Positions 23,077-36,400 of a stretch of 64,000 nucleotides of DNA are shown in pieces. Source of the DNA: Eutypa lata (taxonomy: Eukaryota > Ascomycota > Sordariomycetes > Xylariales > Diatrypaceae); the NCBI GenBank assembly GCA_022661535.1, contig JAKULF010000004.1, positions 4,526,001 to 4,590,000 of the forward strand. Direction: 5' to 3'. Position 1 is the first letter of the stretch, and each line of letters opens with the position of its first letter. A program made the position numbers and the translations under genes. The notes under the pieces were generated by a model, which saw only the letters and a list, made by a program, of their open reading frames with translations, made no database searches and had not been told where the DNA came from.

Positions 23077-23793
23077 ACATAGCTTAAGGCTATCCATAGC
23101 TAGGGTATTTGAATGATAATCACCAAAATAAAAGAATCTGACTGAGCTTCTTGTCTTCTAGATACATTAGTCCAGAGTACTTGAATACTGCCACCAGAAA
23201 AGATAGAGAATCCCGACTCAGCGGCACTAACCCAATCTGTTACATTACGTGGTCCGTAAGCAGGATCCTTGCGTTGGCGTCAGAATGCTACCTACCCTCT
23301 GGGAGTCTCCCATAGCGACTGAGCATCAGCGTGGAGGCCACCCAGCTGATAGGCTAGAAATGAAAGAAAGCCTTCATGCACAGCTCTCTGAAACGAGGCA
23401 GATACAAGCTGAATTAAACCATGGTCTCGCTGTCTTATGACCACAGCCACGCCGTACCCGTGGGATATTAACCAGTCAAATTCCATTGGATCACTCACCT
23501 TGCTGTGCGCACTAGCGCCACGATACCAACAACCAGTTATTGCGAATTTATAACGCCACAAGGTCGCATCGATATGCCGAATCAGCCAACAATCTGCATG
23601 AGAAGAACGCCTCAAACGCCGTCGGTAAAGAAGAGGGGTATTGTTCGCGACCAACTGCAAAGGAAACTATGCAGAGACCATAAACCTCCCAACCTTTCAT
23701 GCTGTCCTTTTCACAATTGTCTCCATGGACACAACTCCTAGCCAGAGTATTCCCTACAGTCAATAAAATTATCTCAACAGAGCCGTTCAAGTT
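23077..23793. other. Spacer between transporter and NLR gene
   Basis: Overlapping frames on both strands (for example 23292-23660 minus) show no recognisable protein. It must contain the transporter's 3' end and the promoter of the NLR gene. Confidence 0.4.
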
Positions 23794-26700
23794 ATGGCAG
23801 CCCACAGTGCTGGACAAGAGCCGGTTAGGCTACTTTCGATAGATGGTGGGGGTGTTCGTGGGCTCTCTGCACTGATACTCTTGGAACAACTAATGGATCA
23901 AGCCAACTACAAGCGGAAGAGTCTGAATATTCCACCCCAAGAACCTTGGGAGATGTTCGATATGATTGGAGGGACTAGTACAGGAGGGTGAGCGTTCTTG
24001 AGCTATTGCTTCCTGATTAAGACTAACGTTTGTCTAGGTTGATTGCGGTTATGCTTGGACGATTGCGTATGTCTATTCGAGATTGCAAGGAGGCATACAT
24101 AAACCTCGCAGAACGTGCCTTTACGGAGAAAAACCTCTTCAGTGGAGCAATAAGTAAAGTCAAAGCCGGCTCTAAGTTTCAGACCCAGCCGCTGGAAGAT
24201 GCCATAAAAGAGATTGTTGGTAATGAGTGGGCAACAGAGCCCCTTTACGAAGAGAACGAAAGCTGTCGCGTGTAAGCTGCTTGCCGGTTTCCTTCTCAAA
24301 ATATACTAGTACTATGCTAATGTCTTCCATAGCTTTGTCGTAGCCCACAATGAGCGACTCCGGAGAGAGGCGATACTGAGAAGCTATCGAAACATTCTTA
24401 AGCCAGCAGCCACGTAAGACAAGTTCTGCTGAATCATTCCTGACCTGAACTGATACACAGATCTAACGCATATGTAGGCTCCATAAGATGCATATCTGGG
24501 AAGCTTGCCGGGCCACATCAGCTGCATTGACATTTTTCGATCCCATTGTAGTTGATGGCTTAAAATATTCGGACGGCGGCCTTATATATAACAACCCCGT
24601 CCAACTTGTCCACGGCGAGGCAAGTGAGGTGTTCCCAGATAGGGAACAACTCATTGTGAGCCTAGGCACCGGCGTCAGTAAAATAGTGAGATGGGAACCA
24701 CGACTTCTCACCATTGCCCACGACTTGGCGAATCTCGCGACTGAAACAGAGAAAACGGCGGATGACTTTTTCAGACGTGATGGAGCGAAAGCTGCTAAAG
24801 CGGGCAGATACTTTCGTTTCAATGTACCGGGGCTCGGCGACATTGGGTTGGACGAATCAAAGCAGCTTCACGACATAGAGACTTTGACTGAACACTATCT
24901 AGATACCCCGGAGGAAGGACTTAAGGTTCAATCGTGTGCCGAGCGGCTTCTGGCAGGTGTGTACGATCCTTTTGAAAATCTGGAGGTTCCTGAAGTTGCT
25001 AGAATTCGAGATTCGAGCCTTGAGGCGAAGCCGCTGCAGGACAGGTTTCAGAAATTGAGAGAGGATAAGTAAATTCTCCTTAAATCTCATGGCCTGAAAA
25101 CCCAACTATGGATCCTTCATAGTATTTGGTAGATTTCTTTCGCAATGCTAGTCTTTTTCCATTGTCGCCAGATTCAAGCTCTCGGACATTTTGTCAAACA
25201 TACGAACTGTACTGACTGTGAAAGGCCAATTACCAGGGATGGTGACTGATGAATGTGAGTGCATATTCTCCGCCTAGGATTAATGGTAGAAGTGCTGATT
25301 GTCACAACTACTCTAGGCATGACAAATGGTATGTCAATACTATAAAAATCGAGTATTTATCTTGATACTCGTGCCCAATATCATATATGCTTGAATGTTT
25401 CTGGTAAACCTTTGGAGTGATTCTATTTGACTAACGACTCCAAGATATACTGGAGACTTTAGCATTCTCCGAAATGACATACCGCGAGAACGAACTTGAG
25501 GATCCTTGGGCACGGACATTCGAATGGATTTTCCCTAGCTACGATATTGAGGAAGGTGGAGAACAGGACGACATAGTCTCGAAACGCCAGAAGTTTCGCG
25601 ACTGGCTCGCACAATCACAGTCGAAGCCCTTTTGGATATGCGGCAAACCAGGTTCTGGAAAGTCAACAATGATGAAACGCCTCTTCCATTTACCCAAAGT
25701 CCGAGACGAGATACGAATTTGGGCAGGAACACCTTGCACCGCATTTGGCTCATTCTATTTCTTCGACAGAGGAGAGTCACACCTGCAGAAGACACAAGAG
25801 GGTCTCCTTCGAGCAGTGCTCCATCAGCTTATTTCCCAGTATCGGGTTCTTGCCCGACCTCTTAGAGAGCTTCTACCAGCGGAGTATTTCGTATCTGGCA
25901 GGCAGCAAGCGATCACATGGGACATAGATCAACTTGGCAAAGCCTTCAAGCTTATACTAGGGCAACCTTCTCAAAAAGAAAAGATTGCTATTTGTTTGTT
26001 CCTGGACGGACTAGACGAGTATCAGACTATAAACACTCTAGCTACAGGCAGGACTCTCACATCAATGTCTAAGATTGAGAAGAAAAAGCTGCTCAAGGAC
26101 AGAAAGGATGCCCGAAAGGCACTTTGCAGCTTGATTCACGATGTTGCCTCTCTATCACATGTCAAAGTCTGCGTCGCTAGCCGAGACATTATAGAGATAT
26201 CCTCTGCATTCGCCCAATCTCCCTCGCTGAGACTTGAAGAAATGACCCGTCAAGACATCAGGATATATGTCACAGAGAATTTGAACAATAAGAGTATAGG
26301 ATGGCGTCATGCGTCTACTGACAATTCCGATGAGATCTCGCAAATAGTTGAGGTTATCCTCGATAAAGCTCAATCGGTGTTTCTCTGGGTAGTACTGGTT
26401 ATAGAAGAGATCATCGAAGAAATCTCTGACGGAGCCTACACAGAGGAGATCTCAGCCATTATCGACGATATCCCTGACGATTTGCACCAGCTATACGCGA
26501 GGATGTTAAGCAATATCAAAGACGAGTATCAGTCACAAAGTCTGCTTTTGTTCGAACTTATTTTCGCGGCAGCATCTTGGAGACCCTTAACAGCCGTGAC
26601 GCTATACTTTGCCGAGACGGTGACCACGAAGCAACTGACATTGAATTCTTCACCAGAGGCAATAAGCCGTCAAGAGGCATTAAGATTGGTTGAACAAATG

Positions 26701-27957
26701 CGGGTGAGGCTCAAGACTCGCTGCGCAGGCTTGCTCGAGATCTCACACTCTAAGGGACCAGACCGTGACCTGGGTGAAGTTGAACCACTAGACCCGGGTT
26801 TCCACGTGCAACTCATGCACCAGACTGTCAAAGATTTTATAGACGAAGAAGGGGGATTGCAGGGAATATTCCCTTCCCAGAGCGTCCCAAACACAGCAGA
26901 CATATCCCTCAGGCTCTTGAGGGCATCTCTCATGAGTTTAAGGTGTCTGTCCATCACCCCCCAAAGCAGTCCTGAATTGTTGTCAATCAATTGGCACTTG
27001 CTGGATTATGACTGGAAATATATTTATGATACAGTTCATTATGCGAGACTCTTAGAACCCGACGAAAATCATGCAGACGACGTCGAGGTGTTACTAGACA
27101 GCCTTAATGATATTGCCAGCAAAGTCATCGGGCCATTTCAAGGCAGAGTGAAGCTACTTCCAGAAAAATACCTCAATGCTCATTGGGCAGAAAGCCAGAT
27201 GCAAGAGAGCGGAGGCAAGGATTACAATTGCCAGGGAAACTTCTTGTCATTTGTAATTGAAGCGAACTTAGAATCCTACTGTCGTCGTAAATTTCGACAC
27301 GGTCTGCAGACCAAATCCGGAAAGCCCTTACTAGAATATGCCTTAGCAACTCTAATTCCCGACCATCCGATGCAATTCTACACCCGACAATGGGATAATA
27401 TTGGAACACACCCGTCCAATCCGGACTTTGTTAGGCTTCTTCTGGAGCTTGGAGCAGATTGCAATGAGTCATGGAAAAGCGAAAAAGGGACACGAACAGT
27501 CTGGGAGAACGTTCTGGCGGACACATTCGGCCGGTTGTGGCATCTTCCCGTGCTTTCTGGTCGGGATCTTTATAGGGTTTCGTATAGTAATTGTTCTAAC
27601 CCAAATCAACACAAGCGCGACCGGAGGCACTGGATCGAAAACATGAAACATCTCATCAGTGCAGGAGCTAACGTGAATTGCTTAATAGAAAAGCGCTGGA
27701 GATACCAAGCTGGGTGGGACGAATGGGAAATGGGGCAAGAATTATGCGTGCTGGATATTGTGCGGCTGGGGCTACAGGACTATCCTGATGACCGTGACAT
27801 AATGCTTAATATGCTGCAACAAAGAGGTGCAAAATGTAAGGGTAGTAGATGTTACTATGCAAAGCTTGATGCAGGTGATAAAAGGCTACGGAGGTGGTGG
27901 CAGAAGCTACGTGGCAGCCGCAGCAGGCCGGCAGCGGCAACAGCTGCTCGACGATAG
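23794..27957 (+). CDS. Patatin-NACHT NLR-like protein, seven exons (1,235 aa)
   Basis: Proposed exons are 23794-23987, 24038-24271, 24333-24413, 24478-25068, 25172-25254, 25317-25328 and 25445-27957; they sum to 3,708 nt, an exact 1,236 codons with stop. The N-terminus is a patatin phospholipase: DGGGVRG (17-23), GGTSTGG with nucleophile Ser62, HIWEACRATSAALTFFDP, and the catalytic-dyad Asp in SDGG (about 202). A linker with DILETLAFSEMTYRENE and ARTFEWIF leads into NACHT, with Walker A GKPGSGKST (465-473) and Walker B LFLDGLDE (about 583-590). The C-terminus has degenerate ankyrin-like pieces (LLLELGADCN at about 1063, HLISAGANVN at about 1134). Taken without the fourth intron the gene would stop at 25072 and the NACHT part would lack the first part of its conserved linker. 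Neurospora PLP-1 has patatin-NACHT-TPR and drives cell death on non-self SEC-9; this C-terminus differs. The two domains are certain; the single-gene model and the 12-nt exon need transcript data. Confidence 0.78.
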
Positions 27958-28582
27958 TGCCACTATACGTAACCAGGCCAATATGACCGAGTCAACAACG
28001 AGATCAGGACAATGGGTTGTATGTACGATATGTAGATAGATCATAGCTGGGTATGAGGTTAGGGAACAATGTAGTATCTGAAGGATGGGTCATGACTAGG
28101 TGCCTGCTTTTACGACTTAAAGAGGATCTTCTATCATGGGCCTTTCTCTTTGCTTCCCTTCCTTCCCCAATCTGATGTTTTCACCTTATGAAGAAGCATC
28201 CGTATACGCGTCACTACAATCCTTAATAATCCTTAAGTAGCTCCTCGACTTGACTTTTAGGAGACTTAGGAGCATCATCCCTGCGCGGTATTTCGTAGAC
28301 GTACTTAGACATAAAGTCCCGGTGTATCTAGAGTCGGCTCTATCACCATCAAAGTTGGTTGGACGATTGTAGTATATGTTAGAGCCTAGAAGAACTCTAC
28401 GCTCCCTAGAAATATCCCTTGCCGCCCCTAGTGATATTCGTCAACAACTAGCATCACCCCCCACCTCCATGTTATCAACTTCTGTAGACCCCTAATATCA
28501 CAAGCTACCAAGTACAAACTAACCCTCAATAATCTCTCCGTCCTCTTGTGTTTGGCTCAAATCCACCCAGCACTCCTTATCA
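27958..28582. other. Spacer downstream of the NLR gene
   Basis: No gene is seen. It probably holds the 3' ends of the two converging genes. Confidence 0.4.
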
Positions 28583-28771
28583 TTAGCTTCCCTGGTGCAC
28601 ATCGCATAATTGGTTAGATTCTTCGTACATTCGCCGCGTTTTCGTCTTCCCACAACTTCCCCATCCATCATGTGCTTTCGCGCATGGGAGCCGCTCATCC
28701 TTATCGGTGTACAGCACCGTCGTGCAGAGTTGATGTCGGCACTGGTAGTAGGTGTAAACCACCGTACACAT
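28583..28771 (-). CDS. Small cysteine-rich protein, hypothetical (62 aa)
   Basis: This short frame starts MCTVVYTYYQCRHQLCTTV and contains six Cys and several His, in an arrangement (C-x8-C-x-H-x2-C, later C-x9-C and C-x2-H) that could bind a metal. There is no signal peptide, so it is not a typical secreted effector. Similar tiny Cys/His proteins starting with MC are, as I recall, common and uncharacterised in filamentous fungi. It ends in tandem stops (TAA TGA). Coding status is plausible from composition only. Confidence 0.4.
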   Translation of the reverse strand: MCTVVYTYYQCRHQLCTTVLYTDKDERLPCAKAHDGWGSCGKTKTRRMYEESNQLCDVHQGS

Positions 28772-29763
28772 CGTATGTTGGAAGGTTACGAAATAGCTAA
28801 GCTGGTATGGTTTAGTTTGGTTATGAAGACGTCTTGATGCTTGGTGGTATTGGTGGTGCTTAATGGTTTTTGGGGGTATGTCGGAGAAGCATTTTTACGA
28901 GGCTGCATTGTGGAATAGTATATCAATATATAGAAAGCAGATCGCTCTTCTTGCACATGCTTTGGTTCCGATACATTCAATTCGAGGCTACATATTAGTT
29001 AGAATCATGATGATGAGCAATACAGGTGTTGAGTGTATTGTATTTGGTTACTTTATCTCTCTTATTGTTCGATCATAACGGCTGGCTTGCTAACGAAAAT
29101 GACTTGGGAGTTAGATAATACTTACTCGCTACAAGATCAAAGTGATTCATCTATGATGATGCAATCGTGTTGCAATAATGTTCTCCTATTTCCAGTGACC
29201 TCAAACTACTTAGCGATTAAGCTCATAGAGTAGGAAGAACCGATTGCCGAAGCTTACTTCATAATTTTTTACAGTCCGCCATAATGATCACTTAGTAGAT
29301 CTAGAGCTCTTCAGACATTCACCGCTGTCTCATATATGCCATACCTGTCGTTGTATACCTAGCCCCAATGAAGAGGAACACCCGAAGCTAAGCGCTAGGT
29401 CAAGGGTTTTAGCCGGTGTACATATATCTTCTACGGGTTGACATTGAATACGCCTCTATGAATATTATAAAGAATCATTCGCTATGGCTACATCGTTGGA
29501 TGCTGATGTATAAGCTCTTGATCGAAGTACCATAAGGAGCCTCGATCTTGCGATGACAGTCATCATGATCCTGATTTCTCATAATTTATACGTGGATGCT
29601 TATAGCATAGTTGCCAAGCCACGATTCACTAGCTAAACCCCTTTCTCTGTATATAAGCGCTAACCGACCCTGCATCGCCGTCTACCCCAACTTAGCATTC
29701 ATTCTGCCACGAGTCAACTCACAACTGCATTGTGACTATCTCACATTCACACGGAGCATCAGA
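28772..29763. other. Spacer upstream of the esterase
   Basis: I see no gene. The final 130 bases, with a TATATAA at about 29650 followed by C/A-rich DNA, could be the esterase core promoter and leader. Confidence 0.4.
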
Positions 29764-30726
29764 ATGGCAGTTTTATCAAACTACACGTGGTCCTTCAACC
29801 CTATCGTGGCCCAGTTCCCACATACTGTACTTCCCAATGTGGCTTTTTGGAATGTCACGAATGGAATCGATCTGGATTATCAAATCCAGGTATCATGGCC
29901 GCTGGAATGGGAGTCTCGGGATGTAGAAAAGACTGCTCTTACAATGTAACTATTGACACTCGCTCATTCTTCAACTTACCTGTGGCGGAACTTAACAAGA
30001 CATAGGTACGTACTCGATGGCAATGCGCTGGGCATGTCGGGCACCGAAGCCTGGAGACGGCGCCTGGCTGTTGAACCAACCCAGCCTGATAGCATTATCG
30101 TGAGCATCGGGTATCCTATTACGGACTCTGTATATGGTTCTCAGCGGAGCATCGACTTTCAACCGGTAACACCTGGTGAGCCAGCACCGCCTATTCCCGG
30201 GGTGCGAGAGGGTGCCGAAGACTTTCTCGATTTCATTGAGGGGACCCTCCGTCCCTTCGTCTACTCGAACTTCCCCTCTGTGACATTCGACCGGGATACT
30301 CTCTATGGCCATTCATTTGGTGGGCTCTTTGTGGTGTATGCCCTACTTCGACGTCCGGATCTATTCGACACTTTCCTCTCTGCTAGTCCGGCATTGTACT
30401 GGAATGACAAGTACATTCTGAACCATACCTCCTGGATCGAAGAGACGGATTTGTCAAATTCTACGAAACCTGCGTTTAGACTGGCATATGGCGATCTGGA
30501 ACAATACGTAGTCAAGCGCCGAATAGAGACAGATGAACAGTATCAGGCTAGGAAAGAACTATATGCTACGTTTGCAATGGCGGACAACTGTCACGAGCTT
30601 TATGAGAAGTTGAAAGGGAGCAGTGCACTAAGAGATATTGGTCTAAAAGAGTATGTTGGAAGTGACCACGCATCTGTTGGGGCTGTGGCTTTGACGGATG
30701 GTATTGACTACTTTTTGGATTGGTGA
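29764..30726 (+). CDS. Siderophore esterase, IroE/EstB-like alpha/beta hydrolase
   Basis: Two exons, 29764-29945 and 30006-30726, join across a 60-nt intron (GTAACT...CATAG) to give 300 residues. The splice restores LTM-YVLDGNALGMSGTEAWRR, which matches the esterase-D/IroE pattern. The nucleophile motif is GHSFGG (Ser at about 164), and GSDHASV near the C-terminus carries the probable catalytic His. The phrases YQIQVSWPLEW and SIGYPITDSVYG are typical of fungal EstB-like enzymes that hydrolyse ferri-triacetylfusarinine to release iron inside the cell. There is no signal peptide, consistent with a cytosolic role. The siderophore transporter upstream supports this function. The real substrate is not shown by sequence. 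Confidence 0.82.
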
Positions 30727-33401
30727 TCTCGTTTTGGAGATTCACTTAGATGACTTAGGCTAGTTAGGTACTCTATGAAGCTGAGTCACTATGTATGATA
30801 CCTCTACTTAGTGTAAGTTTGATCTGTTGATGGTTATCGTTATATTATGTCACTTCTCATTAATCTCGCTTTGTTTACCAGTTCTGTTAATATCTTGTCA
30901 TGATCACACATGCCTCAACCTCTCTCTCTTTAAGTATCTACTATGGGTACATGTTTCATCCCCTGAACCATATACATGTCGGCACCTAAAGAGCAGGATG
31001 TGCAACAAGTATAGCATCAACGCACCTGCCATCAAAATCACGTAAAGTACCCAACGGCATGTAGCAGTTCCGAACTCCGTACATTCCTTTCATATGGATG
31101 TAGATACCTAGGTACAGATGGATCTGTAGGTACACATTCCTGTAATTTGGGTTGAAGAATCTGATCGCTCAGAACTGGTGCCGTCAATTCCAGGGGAGGT
31201 AGCTGATACAAAGTTGGAATTTCCGTGTCTTCTGCATACTCTCCAATAGCATTACACTATATAGCTGTATACTAGAACTGACGATGTTGAGTCCGGGTTG
31301 TCTCCAGCATCCAGTCTTTGTGCCTAAGTACGCGTACATTGACGGAGCTAAGTATCGTTTAAGCGGATCGTATATACCGAATGGGGAAACTGCGACATCG
31401 TCATAACGATTTTGGCATCATCGCACTGGCAAATTTTAATTAGTACAAGTCCAGTCCGCATATGCCTTTGGGTTTTCCTGTCTTCCTGCTTCATACATCC
31501 TGTTCTTGCCCACCTTTCTGCTTCCCTTCTTACCTACTGACAAGCAGCACTGATTCTACTCTCCTCACCATAAACCCTGTCTCTCATGTTTCTGCTCTAT
31601 TCTGCACTTACTGGAAAAACAAGATAATGAGCTTGATTGACTAAGGTAACTTGATACTCCTTCGCAGCCACTCGTAAACGACAGCCCCAAGACTAAGATT
31701 CCATTGTTCAGAGACCCAAGACTTTGATTTCTCGTAAGGTGCCAAACGATTTGGGCAAGGAAATATAAACTTCATTCATCCAATACTACGCAATACGAAC
31801 AAACTGGTACGACAGTGCCCTTCTAGAGTTGATACGACCACGTTGAGTACCGTAAGTCTTATTTTACCTCATCTCCTCCAGGCGAACGTAATCCCCACAC
31901 AGATACTCCTTCAAAATTGGACTCAAGTTTGACGGTTTTCTTCTGTGCTTTGCATTAACAACAGACACATTCTGTTGGAGTGTATCCTTGATCAATTGTC
32001 TGACCAAGACATCAATTGGTAAGCCAACACACCTCTCTTTGTCCCAAATATGCATCTACCCTTCTTCCTCCACCTGTTCCACCGATCTCCCCGCCTTACT
32101 ATCCTGCAGTTTCTACTGTTCCAGCACCTAATTTGCTTGTGAATGGATCCACACGTCTCAGCCTTTGGCAAATCAACACGACTCCTATACACGTATCTTT
32201 CAAGTTGCAAACAAACGCGAGAGCTTGCAGAAGGCAATCCAGCACCGAACAAACTTTCACCTATAGCTTTCACTCTTCACGCAGCAAATAGATATGGAAT
32301 AAAGCTGACATTGACTCCGAAACGTCATCTAGTATCTACTGATTCCTCCTTGTTACGACACCAATAGACGTGGTGTAGGCAGATAAACATCTGACCGATC
32401 CCATCTTGACAAGATCCATCTACTCCTAGTCACAATACCAGACCAATCCCTCCTCCCACGCTTTCAACAACCAGATATATCTGCTGGAACATATCCATTT
32501 AGGTAAGAATATCACCCTTGATGGTTCTCTTAGTTCGGAGTGATGGTATTTATGATTGTTGGACCTTAAATCACCTTAAATCACCAAATTCCCCAACGCC
32601 ATGCTCTTCAAAATCATCGCCTAAGATGATTACATAAAACTGACCTTTATTGATCTTCCAGGTAGTTCAATTCGTTCTAGAGACAATCTGATTTGCTCTA
32701 GTGAACTTTAAAAGTCTGAGGTCTAACTATTTACATCCTTGATGTCCTTCCTCAGTTACGGAACGCACACCAACGCACCACTTAGATACCCATCTACTGG
32801 AAAGTTGCCTACGTGTGGTTGATGTATTGCATTTGCCAACAGCATCATCATCTGTCTTACGTACACTACCTACTTACGTGACCCATGTACTATTGTACTT
32901 CTCATCCACTCCATTTCACCACCTAACTTCACGTCACTCACCTATACTACATACCCCCCTACCCTAATCTACATACATACAGACCTACCTGCTCACCTGA
33001 GTTAGGTACGTAGTCCTGCCTAGGTTGCCTAAATCAGCCACCATCCATACTCCCTCCAATCTGTACATTTCAGAACATTTGTACTACTACTAACTCCACG
33101 TTCTCCTTGTTATTAATATTTAATCCAATAACACAGTGTGTTGAACAGGTATCGTACCCCCTATCAGTGGGAAACTGTTTAGTTTATGCGTGCAATTTGG
33201 TATTGTTTTTCCCATCACTTTTGTTTATTCGGTCACTTCCCTGCCCATTGTCTTTTCATGTACATACAGCAATTGGACCGATGCTAATAATACGAGGTTT
33301 CTAGGGCCGCATCTACCACCAAGATTCTCGAACTTGACACATACCTACAATTGCTGTACACCAAAATATCAGCCATCCATCCATCCATCCATCCATCAAT
33401 C
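30727..33401. other. Long intergenic region upstream of the helicase gene
   Basis: I find no gene in 2.7 kb. The right part is C/T-rich with CCTACCT-type repeats near 32950-33030 and a (CCAT)n run at about 33373-33396 just before the helicase start. It probably includes a long leader or promoter. Confidence 0.45.
33373..33396. repeat. CCAT microsatellite
   Basis: About six tandem CCAT units lie directly upstream of the helicase start codon, within its 5' leader. Confidence 0.8.
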
Positions 33402-36400
33402 ATGGCAACTGAAAAGGGCCAAGCTACTGAGGCCGAGTTATCTCAGGTGAGAATATCCCCTTCGGTCAATGGTGTCTTTGCATTTGCTCATTTATTATCC
33501 AGGCACAGCTTGAGATGGTCAAGCACCATCTCAACTTCGAGCCAGAGGGCCTTCCTGGCACGAATCAAGGATGGCTGACCACGCCTGAGGTTCCTACGGC
33601 CGAGGAGCTCAATCCAAACTGGGATGATAAGGAACAGGTGAGGGCTTTTCGAGGCCGTCTTCTACCCAACACGGTTGAACGGCCCTGGGCGAACAAGAAC
33701 ACGTACTTGGAGACCCATTACTGGCTCCAACGTGAGGAGTCCATTACGACACTTCGGTATTCAATCCATGAGTTCAGGCAGAACCCACAAATGATCGATG
33801 ATGAGGATACCTGCATCTATACCAAGGTGTTCGTTCAAGGCTATTTGATGACTCGATTAGGACCCATCTGCCGAGTGCGATTCTCTACCGAGCGCGCTGG
33901 TAAGCGCATTCGTTGGAACCAGACTCGTCGCCTCACGACGGGTAGTCTCATTGCCTTGTCTACTGCCAAAGATTGTTTCCGTACCATATGCATGCCTGCA
34001 GTTGTCGCTGATCACGCGGTTCGTGACGGTCTCGACCAGAACCCACCCACCATTCAGTTTTATTGGGCAAATATTGACGATGCCATAATGGATCCCACCA
34101 TTGAGTTGGTCATGATCGAGTCGAGAATGGGATATTTCGAGTCAACTCGTCACACTATGGTCGGCCTACAACATGCTGCCGCGACGGATACACCACTTGA
34201 CAAGTACTTGGTGAGTTTTATACTGGGAGTTAAACTTTCTCTCTTCTCTTCGATATGGTCCTAACCCGCTCGTGTCACAGGTCCAAGCTGATAAGAGTGA
34301 TCTTCCTGCCGGTTTTGTCGCTGAGGCCCAAACCATGAACCTTAGCAGCTTGGTTCATCATATTCCGAATGCAGCGACTATGGCAGCCATGACCAAGAGA
34401 GATGTAGAGAAAAAGATGCGGGATGCCAAGGAAGCTCTACGCGCTTATCCTATACTGGATGGTATTGACGACAATATCTCTCAGTACACGAATCTCGATA
34501 ACTCCCAACTTGAGGCTGTGCATCGCACCCTGACTAAAGAGTTGGCCATCATTCAAGGTCCTCCAGGTACAGGCAAGACCTTCACTTCTGTCCAAGCTCT
34601 TCGGATCCTTCTTCAGACCCAAGAGCGAGGGAGCAACATCATAGTAGTTGCCGCCCAGACCAATCATGCCGTCGACCAGCTCCTCTCACAGTTGACCAAG
34701 CTCACATTCAATATCGTACGTCTTGGTGGCCGCACCCAGAGCGAGGAAATGAAGAACTACAGCCTGTACAACGTCCGTCGACGAGCAATCCCTACTTCAA
34801 TCCAAAGGTCCGACAGAGACTACAAAACGTTCGAGGCAGCCCGCAAGAAGAATATTGCGACTCTACAGAACATCGTGGGAGATGTTTTCCCAAATGATGT
34901 GCTCGATCCAGCCCAGCTTCTTGCTGCAGGAATAATCACGGAGGTGCAATATAAATCGTTGGAAAGTGATACAGAATGGGTCAGTGCTGCCCAATCCGAC
35001 TCCCCTGATAGCACTATGGCCCAGTGGTTGGGACCAACTCAACTTGTGAAGGTCCCTCCTATGGATTATAAAGATCCTATCTTTACAACGGAAGAGGAGC
35101 TTGAAGGAAAGGGAATCCGAGCCGAAATGATTGACGCCGAGGACTACGATATTGAGCTGGACGATTGTGTTGGCGACGATGATGCCGAGAGAGGTGTCAT
35201 TCGAGGAACCTTCGTCCCCGTGGGCCATGTGTGGACAGGCGAGAAGGCTCCGGGTTTCTCTGAAAGCGATTTCAGAATCCGCAAAGAGATGAAGAAAGCC
35301 AATCTATGGGAGGTCAATACCAAATTCCGAGGTCTAGTCTACCGCGCTTGGCAGGCAAGTCTTCTTAATCAACGTGTTTCCGAATTCCGTAAAGTTCTTA
35401 CCGACAACAAGCGCATCGCCAACAACCTCAAGATCAACCGTTGGTACAAGGATACCCAAACCATCAGGTCAACTAAGGTAGAAGTCATCGGATGCACAAC
35501 TACCGGCTTGACCAAATACCGGGGCCTCCTGGCCGCTCTGCAGCCTCGCACCATGCTTATCGAGGAGGCAGCCGAAACTCGTGAGGCCAACATCATATCG
35601 GCGTTATATCCATCCATCCAGCAACTCATCCTTGTTGGTGATCATCAACAGTTAAGACCGCACTGTGACATACGAGGACTGTCCGAGTTCCCATACAACA
35701 TGCGCGTTTCATTATTCGAGAGGCTAGTCAAATTGCACATGCCGTTCACATTGCTGAATATGCAGCGTAGAATGACTCCTAGCTTACGCCAAGTTCTCAA
35801 CCGATTCTATCCCACCCTCCAAGACCATCCCGTGGTAACGAAGCCCACCGCTCGTCTCCCTGTTCCCGGTATGGCCACTGAATCTTTCCTCTTTCACCAC
35901 ACCTGGAGTGAGGGAGTCGATGAGGATTTGAGCAAGTACAATGTGTTCGAGGCTGAGATGATTGTGGGTTTCATTCGCTATCTTCGGTTGAATGGAGTTC
36001 ATGATTCCCAGATCGCCGTGTTGACATTCTACCGTGGTCAGCGCAAGAAGATCCTTGCCGAAGCCAAAAAGAAGTTTTTCTCTACTCAGCCATTCACAAA
36101 TGTCTACACAGTGGACTCTTACCAAGGCGAAGAGAATGACATCATCATTCTGTCCTTAGTGCGCAGCAATGGTGGTGGTAGATCTCCTCAAGCAGGCTTC
36201 TTGGCTGACCAGAATCGTGGTGTCGTCTCCATCAGTCGAGCTCGTCGAGGGTTTTACATCTTTGGTAATGTGGAAAATCTGCTCAAGGCCTGTGAGGAAT
36301 CATATCAGATGTGGGGCAAGGTGTACGAAGTGTTCAAGGAGCAAGGTCGCTTTGGGCAAGATGGATGTCTTCCCGTTACCTGCCAAGCTCATGGCAGAAC

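Noticed and set aside
25474..27957. NACHT protein starting at its own ATG at 25474
   Set aside because: The ATG is inside the conserved linker; a CTAAC branch site and AAG acceptor lie just upstream and the frame joins the patatin exons.
29361..29420. Second 5S-like sequence (ACACCCGAAGCTAAGC)
   Set aside because: Only a short phrase resembles 5S rRNA; the terminal helix and internal control region are missing.
29953..30726. Separate gene starting at 29953
   Set aside because: The first 17 codons are intron read-through; a 60-nt intron joins the frame to the exon at 29764 and restores the conserved YVLDGNA.
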